Shown here in pieces: positions 6,454-12,923 of a DNA stretch of 13,682 nucleotides. How positions within the stretch are numbered: the first letter of the stretch is position 1; every line of letters starts with the position of its first letter. A program made the translations under genes and the position numbers. The stretch lies in NCBI GenBank assembly GCA_017412025.1, contig JAFQOY010000039.1, forward strand, positions 1 to 13,682. The letters run 5' to 3'. The notes beneath the pieces were generated by a model. That model did no database searches and was not told the origin of the DNA. It saw only the letters and a list, made by a program, of their open reading frames with translations. This DNA is from Clostridia bacterium. GTDB taxonomy: Bacteria; Bacillota_A; Clostridia; Christensenellales; Aristaeellaceae.

Positions 6454-7386
6454 TCAGATGCTGAACATGGGCGTCGACAGATATCTGTCGCCCGCGTCCG
6501 GCAGCAGCGCAACGATGTTTTTGCCCGCGTTTTCTTCCTTCAATGCCAGACAAATCGCCGCATGCAGGCATGCGCCGGAGGAAATGCCCGCCAGCACGCC
6601 CTCGCGCCTGCCCAGCATTCTGCCTGCAGCGTATGCCTCTTCCTCCGTCACGGTCATGATCTCGTCGATCACACTGCGGTCAAGCAGCGCCGGCACGAAA
6701 TTGGCGCCGATGCCCTGCAGGCCATGCGGTCCGGCAATTCCCTGTGAAAGCAGCGGAGAAGCGGCAGGCTCCACCGCAACGAGCCTGACATGCGGATTCT
6801 TTTCCTTCAGATACCTGCCCACGCCCGTGATCGTGCCGCCCGTGCCCACGCCGGCTGCGAAGACGTCAACCTTTCCGTCAAGATCGTCATATATCTCCGG
6901 ACCGGTCGTCTCGTAATGCGCTCTGGCATTGGCCGGATTGTCAAACTGTCCGGGAATAAAGCTGCCCGGGTTTTCCCTCGCCAGCTGCTCCGCTTTTTCA
7001 ATCGCGCCCTTCATGCCGAGCCTGCCGTCTGTGAGCACCAGCTCCGCGCCGTAGGCGGCAAGCAGCTGCCTGCGCTCCATGCTCATGCTGTCCGGCATGA
7101 CGATGACCACGCGATACCCGAGCGAGCCTGCCACGCAGGCAAGGCCGATGCCCGTGTTGCCGCTCGTCGGCTCGATGATCATCGCGCCGGGACGGATGAG
7201 GCCGCGCCTTTGTGCATCGTCGATCATATAAAGCGCAGCGCGGTCCTTGGCGGAGCCGCCGGGGTTGAATCCCTCCAGCTTTACAAACAAACGGGCTTTG
7301 AGGTTCATTTCCTTCTCTATCGTCATCACTTCAAGCAGCGGCGTGCGGCCGATCATCTGCTGTACGGATGTGCAGTATTTGCTCAT
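6454..7386 (-). CDS. cysK: Cysteine synthase A (O-acetylserine sulfhydrylase)
   Basis: A 310-residue PLP enzyme that condenses O-acetylserine and sulfide to cysteine. Visible are Lys47 in GGSAKDR (Schiff base), the substrate loop PTSGNTG at 73-79, the phosphate-binding GTGGTI at 181-186, and ISSGA at 268-272 with the pyridine-contacting Ser270. The frame stays open upstream to 7488, but the start is the ATG at 7386: GGAGG lies eight bases before it, and a perfect promoter occupies 7427-7455, inside the longer reading. The protein ends PDAGDRYLSTPMFSI, typical for CysK. It is the first gene of the cysK-metY-MFS operon. Confidence 0.95.
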   Translation of the reverse strand: MSKYCTSVQQMIGRTPLLEVMTIEKEMNLKARLFVKLEGFNPGGSAKDRAALYMIDDAQRRGLIRPGAMIIEPTSGNTGIGLACVAGSLGYRVVIVMPDSMSMERRQLLAAYGAELVLTDGRLGMKGAIEKAEQLARENPGSFIPGQFDNPANARAHYETTGPEIYDDLDGKVDVFAAGVGTGGTITGVGRYLKEKNPHVRLVAVEPAASPLLSQGIAGPHGLQGIGANFVPALLDRSVIDEIMTVTEEEAYAAGRMLGRREGVLAGISSGACLHAAICLALKEENAGKNIVALLPDAGDRYLSTPMFSI

Positions 7387-7402
7387 ACAGTTTTCCTCCA
7401 TA

Positions 7403-7416
7403 AGCCTTGCAAGGCT
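7403..7416. promoter_or_regulatory. 14-bp perfect palindrome in the cysK leader (candidate operator)
   Basis: AGCCTTGCAAGGCT is a perfect 14-bp palindrome at about +4 to +17 of the predicted cysK transcript, ending four bases before the Shine-Dalgarno. A dimeric repressor bound here would block the promoter; as RNA it could pair but without a proper loop. No regulator is encoded nearby. Confidence 0.5.
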
Positions 7417-7426
7417 CTCTTTCCGC

Positions 7427-7455
7427 ATTATAAATCTGCCCGAATCGTCTGTCAA
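7427..7455 (-). promoter_or_regulatory. Perfect consensus sigma-A promoter of cysK-metY-MFS
   Basis: On the minus strand TTGACA (7455-7450), a spacer of exactly 17 bases and TATAAT (7432-7427). Start of transcription is expected near 7420, giving a leader of about 34 bases, too short for a T-box or SAM riboswitch. Confidence 0.9.
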
Positions 7456-7460
7456 CTTTG

Positions 7461-7489
7461 TTGTGTTTTTCCCTCCGGGCTGATACAAT
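7461..7489 (+). promoter_or_regulatory. Possible lrgAB promoter
   Basis: TTGTGT (7461-7466), 17 bases, TACAAT (7484-7489) face right, back to back with the cysK promoter; the -35 boxes are 5 bases apart. The -35 is only moderate, so this is tentative. Confidence 0.4.
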
Positions 7490-7519
7490 ATACCTGTTTC
7501 TTTTGAACATCCATCTATA

Positions 7520-7900
7520 ATGAAAGCCGGTGATCTCTTGATATACGTCCGTCAGTTTTCCATCATCCTGTTGATATCTCTTGTCGGCGAGGCGCTCAAC
7601 GCATTCCTTCCCCTGCCCGTTCCCGCCAGCATATACGGCATCGTGCTGCTCTTTTGCCTGCTATGCCTTGGCGTGATCCGGCTTGAATCCGTCAGGGATG
7701 TTTCATCCTTCCTTATCGGCATCATGCCGCTGATGTTCATCCCTGCCGCCGCTGGCCTTGTCGATTCTTTCTCCCTGCTGCTTCCCTCTCTTCTTCCGTT
7801 CGCCGTCATCACCGTCGTCTCTACCGTCGCTGTGATGGCCGTATCCGGCCGTGTGACGCAGGCGCTCATCCGCAGGGGCAGAAAGGAGAAAGACAGCTGA
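7520..7900 (+). CDS. lrgA: LrgA/CidA family membrane protein
   Basis: A 126-residue, very hydrophobic protein with about four membrane segments and a basic tail (RRGRKEKDS). Residues such as FSIILLISLVGEALNAFLPLPVPASIYGIVLLF match the CidA/LrgA N-terminus; this family was described as holin-like and, in several Firmicutes, forms pyruvate transport systems with LrgB. The ATG at 7520 has no good Shine-Dalgarno; the TTG at 7538 is preceded by GGTGA four bases away, the same arrangement seen at 2576, and would give a protein six residues shorter. The stop overlaps the lrgB start. Family call is firm; start is uncertain. Confidence 0.85.
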   Translation: MKAGDLLIYVRQFSIILLISLVGEALNAFLPLPVPASIYGIVLLFCLLCLGVIRLESVRDVSSFLIGIMPLMFIPAAAGLVDSFSLLLPSLLPFAVITVVSTVAVMAVSGRVTQALIRRGRKEKDS

Positions 7901-8592
7901 TGAATACATTCCTTGAATCCTCCGTTTTCTTCGGCGTCTTTTCCACCATCTGCGCCTATCTCGCCGGGCTCCATATCCGCAAAAAGACAGGGCTTTCCAT
8001 CCTCAATCCTCTGCTGACCGCCATCATTCTGATGATTGGCGCGCTGCTTCTCCTTGACGTTCATTATACGGCGTATGCCGCCGGCAGCAGGCTCATCAGC
8101 AGCCTCCTGACCCCTGCGACCATCTGCCTGGCCGTGCCGCTCTATGAGCAGATTTCCCTACTGAAAAAGTATCCTCTGGCCATCCTGTCCGGCGTTCTCT
8201 CCGGTGTGGTCACGAGCCTTTTGTGCGTGTTTTTCCTCTCTGCGATTTTCTCCCTTGATCATGCATCCTATGTGACGCTCCTTCCCAAGTCCATCACCAC
8301 TGCCATCGGCATGAGCGTCAGCGAGGAACTGGGCGGCTATGTGTCCATCACCGTCGCCATCATCCTGATTACCGGCATATTGGGCAATATGATTGCCGAA
8401 ACCGTATGTAAGATTTTCAGAATCACTGAACCTGTCGCCAAGGGAATCGCCATCGGCACATCCTCTCACGCCATCGGCACAAGCAAGGCCATGGAAATCG
8501 GACAGATCGAGGGCGCGATGAGCAGCCTGTCCATCGTCGTCAGCGGCATTCTCACCGTGCTTCTGTCCGGGCTGTTTGCCGGGCTTCTGTGA
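7900..8592 (+). CDS. lrgB: LrgB/CidB family membrane protein
   Basis: A 230-residue polytopic membrane protein with the LrgB signature: LLPKSITTAIGMSVSEELGG (about 128-147), ITGILGN and GTSSHAIGTSKAMEIGQIEGAMSSL near the C-terminus. It pairs with LrgA; proposed roles are control of murein hydrolase export or lysis and, in Bacillus homologues, pyruvate uptake. The ATG at 7900 overlaps the lrgA stop by one base (TGATG), and AGGAG is about ten bases upstream, so translation is coupled. No LytTR-type regulator is adjacent. Confidence 0.93.
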   Translation: MNTFLESSVFFGVFSTICAYLAGLHIRKKTGLSILNPLLTAIILMIGALLLLDVHYTAYAAGSRLISSLLTPATICLAVPLYEQISLLKKYPLAILSGVLSGVVTSLLCVFFLSAIFSLDHASYVTLLPKSITTAIGMSVSEELGGYVSITVAIILITGILGNMIAETVCKIFRITEPVAKGIAIGTSSHAIGTSKAMEIGQIEGAMSSLSIVVSGILTVLLSGLFAGLL

Positions 8593-8602
8593 ACGCAATG
8601 TT

Positions 8603-8633
8603 TTATCCACAGATTTATCGTATTTGTGGATAA
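8603..8633. other. Inverted pair of perfect DnaA boxes (may also form a hairpin)
   Basis: TTATCCACA at 8603-8611 and TGTGGATAA at 8625-8633 are both exact matches to the DnaA-box consensus, in opposite orientation with 13 bases between them. They lie 10 bases after the lrgB stop. The arms also give a 9-bp stem followed by GTTATTTT, so a terminator for lrgAB is the main alternative reading. Confidence 0.5.
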
Positions 8634-8673
8634 GTTATTTTCTGCTCAAAAATCAGCTCTTTTGTATTTAACG

Positions 8674-8693
8674 GAGAATTAACAGGAATTCTC
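8674..8693. promoter_or_regulatory. Short inverted repeat upstream of the small membrane protein
   Basis: GAGAATT (8674-8680) and AATTCTC (8687-8693) form a perfect 7-bp inverted repeat with a 6-base spacer, 57 bases before the ATG at 8750. It could be an operator; I see no convincing promoter in this gap, only an isolated TTGTCA at 8696. Confidence 0.3.
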
Positions 8694-8749
8694 ACTTGTC
8701 AAACGAATATATTTATAGATATGGATTGTACGATCAGGAGGATACCGCC

Positions 8750-9028
8750 ATGCGTCTGAACAGCAAATCGCTGAAAGCATTTCTTGAGCGCAGGAAGATC
8801 AACACATTCGGTCTGCTGCTCATCACCGCCCTGAGCGCACTCATCACGCTCTTCGGCGCGTTGACGGGCATGTCCTCCAAGAAGGTAGACCTGATGGTCA
8901 TGGTCACCATCGCGTTTGTGGTTCTCTGCTTTATTCAGGCCTTCAAGCTGCGCAAGAGCTTCAGGACCATGCGCGACTTCAGAGGAATCCGCAAAAAGAA
9001 GAAAACGGACAAAACCCCTGCAAACTGA
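8750..9028 (+). CDS. Small two-TM membrane protein, unknown function
   Basis: A 92-residue protein with a basic N-terminus, two membrane segments (about 19-40 and 47-66) and a strongly basic tail (RKSFRTMRDFRGIRKKKKTDK), which predicts both ends inside the cytoplasm. The frame extends upstream to a TTG at 8696, but the ATG at 8750 has GGAGG eight bases ahead and is the better start. I do not recognise the family. It stands alone between lrgB and a strong terminator. Codon use resembles the neighbours, so it is likely a native gene. Confidence 0.7.
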   Translation: MRLNSKSLKAFLERRKINTFGLLLITALSALITLFGALTGMSSKKVDLMVMVTIAFVVLCFIQAFKLRKSFRTMRDFRGIRKKKKTDKTPAN

Positions 9029-9033
9029 AACAT

Positions 9034-9062
9034 AAAAGCGGGCGCACGATGCGTCCGCTTTT
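9034..9062. terminator. Strong bidirectional terminator
   Basis: Arms 9034-9046 and 9050-9062 pair over 13 bp (one G-U) around a CGA loop, with AAAA on one side and TTTT on the other. It ends the 92-aa gene (plus) and the membrane-protein operon (minus), 5 bases after one stop and 3 before the other. Confidence 0.9.
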
Positions 9063-9065
9063 GAT

Positions 9066-9293
9066 TTATTCCAGTTCTCCCTGATCCCCGCGCGCATACG
9101 CGCAGGTCAGCACATCCTGCATATCAAACCGCGTTTCCTTTTTCCGTCCGGGCAGCTTTGCATAAAAGCCTGCGCCGCCCTCCTCAATCGCCGTCACCAG
9201 CAGATTGGTCTTTTTCATGACGCCGTCCTTCATCAGCACGGCGCATATTTTTTTTTCCCTCTCCAGGGAGTACTTCAAAAAACGCCCGATCAT
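9066..9293 (-). CDS. 75-residue conserved-looking small protein, unknown function
   Basis: A small soluble protein with a predicted mixed alpha/beta pattern (MIGRFLKYSLEREKKICAVL, then KKTNLLVTAIEE and FDMQDVLTCAYARG). No membrane segment, cysteine cluster or recognised motif is visible. Its ATG overlaps the stop codon of the upstream membrane protein (ATGA), with AGGTGGG just before it, so it is translationally coupled and its product is probably needed with that protein. The strong coupling and the terminator three bases past its stop support it being a real gene. Function is unknown. Confidence 0.7.
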   Translation of the reverse strand: MIGRFLKYSLEREKKICAVLMKDGVMKKTNLLVTAIEEGGAGFYAKLPGRKKETRFDMQDVLTCAYARGDQGELE

Positions 9294-11203
9294 TTTCCCA
9301 CCTGATAAATCCGCACATCCGGATTCTGATAAACCAGATCGTACATCTCGTCAATCGCTTCCACATTCACATCGAATTCGGAACGCTCATAGTCGCTGAC
9401 ATAGATATAATCGACGTCGTAAAAATCCAGCACCGATGCATACTGCTCCGGATTCTCATAAAAACGCTGACAATTGTATGCATGGGATCTGTAATCAAGC
9501 CCGTGGAAGAACACATACAGATCGCTTCCGCATATGATCTGCCTGCCTGCAAGCGAGCAGACCGGGTTGATATGCTGCTGGCCGGTCATAAACCGGGCGT
9601 CCTGCGGCGTGTTTTCATCGATCCACTTTCCAGCGTCAACCGCTGTTGAAGAAAAGAGCTGATAGCCCGACACCGCCTCGCGCGCAAGGGACAGCGCGCC
9701 TGAAAACACGCTGACAAACAGGAACAGGGCAGCGAGCAGATATCTGCTGCGCAGGCCTGCAAGGCGCTGCATGACAACAGAGCCGTAATCCGCCGCGATG
9801 ATCATGGCGAACATGAACCAGATATAAAAGAGCTTGTTGTTGTCGTATTCGTTAGGCTGGAAGAGAATCGTTTCTGCAATCATGAAGATCGCCGCCATGC
9901 CCAGCACGATATCCAGATAGCCGCGTCTGCGCGATTCCAGCACGGCGCAGAGCATCAGGATGAACGGAATACCGGCATTCTTGATCCAGAACCAGAAGTA
10001 TCCGTCAATCATGCCGCGTCCGCCGCTGTTGTTCACCCAGTTGAACTGGAAACGGAGAGAACCGCCCTCCACCGTCTGTTTCACCGCCGAGCCAAGCACC
10101 TGCGGCAATGCCAGCACGAGCACAATCGCCAGATACACGCCGGCGCGCAGCAGCACACCCCTGCGCTCGCCCGCGTCCATCACCAGATGCGCAAGCACAA
10201 ATCCGCAGGAAAACAGCCCCAGCGCCAGAAAGGTATGCGTATGCACAAGCGGCAGGCAGCTGGCCCACAGACCAAGGATTACGGTCTGCCTCATGGACTT
10301 TTCGCGCATGGAGGAAATCACCAGCATCAGCGCCGGAATGCCCATCGCCCAGCCGCCCATCAGCGCGCGCTGCGGAACCATCAGATCCGCAATGACGTTT
10401 GAAAAGCGCAGGTTCAGCTCCGGCTGATTGGCCGGCGTTTTATAATAACCGGTAAAAATCTCGCTGACCTTCTGAAGCCGGTCTCTGCCCGCCAGATCAA
10501 AGTCATACAGAAATCCGAGACCGCCGTTGAAGAAAAACAGCAGCGCAGCGACGGCAATCGCCCTGTTCCGTCCGCCAAGCACCTGCTGCGCAAGGAGCAT
10601 ATACCCGGCATAGGTCATCGCCATCAGCAGCGTGCCCGGAAAGACCAGCGCCGCCTGAATATCCATGCCAAGGAGCATCATCGTCGTGCTCAGCGAATCC
10701 GCCAGATACGGATAGTTGAGCGCCGTGCCGGACAGCAGATTGTACGTCGGGGGAAATTCCATATTCCGCAGGGACGTGATGAAGGATAGATGCATGCACA
10801 GATCGCCGTATGTCGACTGGCCGCACCAGTAGGAACCGTCCGAAGCCGGCATGACCATATGCGTATACTGCAGATAAGCGGAAAAAACCGTCAGCGGCAG
10901 GACGACCAACGCCATCGTGCTCAGAAACCGTCTGTCCTGATCCGTAAACTTTTTCGCAGCCGATCTGTCCCTGAAAAGATAGCTGACCGCAACCAGCACA
11001 AGCAGCAGCCCGGCGGCCGCGCCATGAGCCAGAAGCGAAAAATCAAACGCGTAAGCGCACAGCGCAGGCAGCTGCATTTCAAGCAGCAGACCCAGCGCAG
11101 CGCCCAGATAGACGCGCAGAACAGGGCTTTTTCCCGGCAGCTGAAAGCGGATCATCGCCGCGCCGCCAAGCATAAACCATAACGTATACAGTACCGCCGC
11201 CAT
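9290..11203 (-). CDS. Large polytopic membrane protein, GT-C glycosyltransferase-like
   Basis: A 637-residue protein with about 12-13 membrane segments and an extracytoplasmic C-terminal domain (about 515-637). Features that recall GT-C enzymes using lipid-linked sugars are an acidic, His-containing first large loop (SDGSYWCGQSTYGDLCMHL at 121-139) followed by FPPTYNLLSGTALNYPYLADSL (150-171), HTHT at 321-324, and QPNEYDNNKLFYIWF (449-463). The C-terminal part has WIDENTPQDARFMTGQQHINP (527-547) and GRQIICGSDLYVFFHGLDY, a pattern seen in such families. Catalytic residues are not proven; Asp122 and Asp134 are candidates. AGGAG lies six bases before the ATG at 11203. It is 23 bases downstream of the coiled-coil protein gene and overlaps the 75-aa gene. 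Exact substrate unknown. Confidence 0.7.
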   Translation of the reverse strand: MAAVLYTLWFMLGGAAMIRFQLPGKSPVLRVYLGAALGLLLEMQLPALCAYAFDFSLLAHGAAAGLLLVLVAVSYLFRDRSAAKKFTDQDRRFLSTMALVVLPLTVFSAYLQYTHMVMPASDGSYWCGQSTYGDLCMHLSFITSLRNMEFPPTYNLLSGTALNYPYLADSLSTTMMLLGMDIQAALVFPGTLLMAMTYAGYMLLAQQVLGGRNRAIAVAALLFFFNGGLGFLYDFDLAGRDRLQKVSEIFTGYYKTPANQPELNLRFSNVIADLMVPQRALMGGWAMGIPALMLVISSMREKSMRQTVILGLWASCLPLVHTHTFLALGLFSCGFVLAHLVMDAGERRGVLLRAGVYLAIVLVLALPQVLGSAVKQTVEGGSLRFQFNWVNNSGGRGMIDGYFWFWIKNAGIPFILMLCAVLESRRRGYLDIVLGMAAIFMIAETILFQPNEYDNNKLFYIWFMFAMIIAADYGSVVMQRLAGLRSRYLLAALFLFVSVFSGALSLAREAVSGYQLFSSTAVDAGKWIDENTPQDARFMTGQQHINPVCSLAGRQIICGSDLYVFFHGLDYRSHAYNCQRFYENPEQYASVLDFYDVDYIYVSDYERSEFDVNVEAIDEMYDLVYQNPDVRIYQVGK

Positions 11204-11220
11204 GAATATCTCCTCACAAT

Positions 11221-11236
11221 GCAGGATTATTCCTGC
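11221..11236. repeat. Small inverted repeat at the end of the coiled-coil gene
   Basis: GCAGGA, 4 bases, TCCTGC: a perfect 6-bp inverted repeat that covers the stop codon (11227-11229). It is too short, and without a T-tract, to be a terminator; it might tune expression or stability between the two operon genes. Confidence 0.3.
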
Positions 11237-11781
11237 TTAATGCCTTCGCTTCGCCTGCGCCTGCGCGGCAGCTGTCCCTCCTGCGCAGATTCCGCAGGAT
11301 GCTGCGGCCCGGCGGCGCTTTCTCTTTCTGCTTCATTCAGCGCCTGAACAGCATGGATGGAAATGACGTTCTGTCCGTTCAGGACGGGCTTGTATTCCTC
11401 CATCTCCATTTCCGTCTGCTGCTTCTGCTTCGCGCTCACATCCGCCCTGATCTGCATCAGGTCGTTCATCGCCTGCTCTCTGCGCATCATTTCGCTTGAC
11501 CCTGCGCGGATCTCCCGCGCGGCAGCCTCCGTGCAGATTGCCTGACCGATCATCGACAAATAAACACTGCGCCCCTTAAAGACAATCAGCACATCCAGCA
11601 GAATCATCAGCGCCAGGATAATCGGCGCGGCAGGCAGCCACAGGATGCCTGCGCCCACTGCCGCTGCAGCCATCACAACGCTGAGCACAGCCGCATAGAT
11701 AAAGTGCAGCGTTTTCATCCGCACCGCGTTTTTTCTCAATGATATTGCCGTTTTGTTGGTCAGACTGATGGCGTTGCTCAT
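11227..11781 (-). CDS. Membrane-anchored coiled-coil protein, unknown function
   Basis: A 184-residue protein. Residues 1-24 are basic and polar, two adjacent membrane segments lie at about 26-47 and 49-68, then a charged helical stretch (about 80-130, rich in Ala, Met, Gln, Glu and Arg) likely forms a coiled coil. The tail (about 145-184) is low-complexity and ends in a basic run PRRRRRSEGIKQE. The two-TM hairpin puts the coiled coil and tail in the cytoplasm if the N-terminus is inside. GGGAG with further purines precedes the ATG at 11781. It opens the three-gene minus-strand unit. I do not recognise a named family. Confidence 0.75.
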   Translation of the reverse strand: MSNAISLTNKTAISLRKNAVRMKTLHFIYAAVLSVVMAAAAVGAGILWLPAAPIILALMILLDVLIVFKGRSVYLSMIGQAICTEAAAREIRAGSSEMMRREQAMNDLMQIRADVSAKQKQQTEMEMEEYKPVLNGQNVISIHAVQALNEAERESAAGPQHPAESAQEGQLPRRRRRSEGIKQE

Positions 11782-11842
11782 ATTCTCTCTTCTCCCAGCA
11801 TGTTAAAATGATATGCTCTTCCTTTGCACGGACGCTTCTCAT

Positions 11843-11873
11843 CCGGCACAGCATCCGCTGCATCCTGCACCGG
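11843..11873. repeat. Imperfect inverted repeat between M42 peptidase and coiled-coil gene
   Basis: Arms 11843-11851 and 11865-11873 pair over 9 bp with two G-U pairs around a 13-base loop. There is no T-tract, so it is not a standard terminator. The rest of 11782-11892 shows no clear promoter. Confidence 0.3.
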
Positions 11874-11892
11874 ATTATTCCATATCAGGCAT

Positions 11893-12882
11893 TCAGCCCG
11901 AGATGCATGCAGTCAGCAGATCAATGGCCGCCTTAACGTCCCGAAGATCCACCGTCTCCGCCTCGCTGTGGATATAGCGGCAGGGAATGGAAATCACGCC
12001 CGTGGGCACGCCGCAGCGGCTGCGCTGAATCGCGCCGCCGTCCGTGCCGCCATAGGGCAGCACCTCGCGCTGAACGGGAATGTTCCTTTCCTTCGCTCTG
12101 TTTTCCATCATCTCCACGACAGCGGGCGTGGCAATCAGGGAGCGATCCATGATCTTGACCGCAGCGCCCTTTCCAAGGGAAACGGCGATTTTCGCATCGG
12201 CCTTCGGCACATCGCCCACGCCCGTCACATCCACGGCGATGCCCAGTTCCGGATTGATCGCATAGGCCGCCGTCTGCGCGCCGCGCAGACCGACCTCCTC
12301 CTGAACGGAAAAGACGGCATACACGTCGTTTGCGCCCTTTTCTAGGCCCAGCATCGTCTCAAGCAGCACAAAGCACGCGATGCGGTCGTCCATCGCCGCA
12401 CCGGCCATGCGGTTTTTGCCGAGCATGGATACGCGCGGCTGCATCACGCAGACGTCGCCGATGCGCACCATGGAAAGCGCCTCTTCGCGATTTTCTGCGC
12501 CGATGTCGATATACAGGTCGGACACTTCCGCCGCCTTTTCAAGCTTTCCATCGACGCCCACGACGCCCTTGACGCCGTTTTCAAACACGACGTGTCCGGA
12601 GATCATGTTTCCGGCGCGGACGCCGCCGACATTGCATACGCGCAGAAAGCCGTTCTCATCCGCGTCGATGACGGCCAGACCGATATGATCCATATGCGCG
12701 CTGAGCATGATCTTCTTTCCCGTTCCGTCGCCGTTCTTCACGGCGATCAGGTTGCCCATCGCATCCGTGATCAGGCTGTCCGCACAGCCGCGCAGCGCTT
12801 CTTCAATCACGCCGCGCACGCGGCCTTCATGGCCGGATGCTCCATAGCAGGTCAGCACATCATTTAAAAGCTGCATATTCAT
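11893..12882 (-). CDS. M42 family metallo-aminopeptidase
   Basis: A 329-residue cytoplasmic, probably dodecameric di-metal aminopeptidase of the glutamyl aminopeptidase / TET group that trims short peptides. Metal and catalytic motifs are complete: AHMDHIG with His63, AAMDDR with the bridging Asp165, SVQEEVGLRG with Glu195 (base) and Glu196 (metal), VDVTG with Asp218, and CRYIHSE with His305. AGGAG eight bases before the ATG at 12882 fixes the start. It lies 26 bases downstream of a second M42 gene, so they form one transcript and may build hetero-oligomers. Exact residue preference is not predictable. Confidence 0.92.
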   Translation of the reverse strand: MNMQLLNDVLTCYGASGHEGRVRGVIEEALRGCADSLITDAMGNLIAVKNGDGTGKKIMLSAHMDHIGLAVIDADENGFLRVCNVGGVRAGNMISGHVVFENGVKGVVGVDGKLEKAAEVSDLYIDIGAENREEALSMVRIGDVCVMQPRVSMLGKNRMAGAAMDDRIACFVLLETMLGLEKGANDVYAVFSVQEEVGLRGAQTAAYAINPELGIAVDVTGVGDVPKADAKIAVSLGKGAAVKIMDRSLIATPAVVEMMENRAKERNIPVQREVLPYGGTDGGAIQRSRCGVPTGVISIPCRYIHSEAETVDLRDVKAAIDLLTACISG

Positions 12883-12897
12883 CAGGCATTCTCCTTT

Positions 12898-12923
12898 ATT
12901 TCAGCTCATCATTTCAGCTCATC
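12898..12923. repeat. 13-bp perfect tandem duplication at the end of the upstream M42 gene
   Basis: ATTTCAGCTCATC occurs twice head to tail (12898-12910 and 12911-12923). On the minus strand the first copy encodes the last residues DELK and the junction supplies TGA; with a single copy the reading would continue to TAA after the same residues, so the protein end is unchanged. It looks like a recent slip or duplication. Confidence 0.8.

Noticed and set aside
5179..6747. 522-codon open frame antisense to metY and cysK
   Set aside because: It spans two identified genes and their gap on the opposite strand, has an Arg/Ala/His-rich shadow composition and no family resemblance.
7387..7426. T-box or SAM riboswitch controlling cysK-metY
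   Set aside because: The predicted leader is only about 34 bases, too short for either, and contains only the palindrome and the RBS.
7387..7488. Longer N-terminus for cysK
   Set aside because: It would overlap a perfect consensus promoter and ignore a strong Shine-Dalgarno placed for the ATG at 7386; the added residues do not belong to CysK.
8696..8749. Upstream TTG start for the 92-aa membrane protein
   Set aside because: No ribosome site precedes the TTG, while the ATG at 8750 has GGAGG at eight bases.
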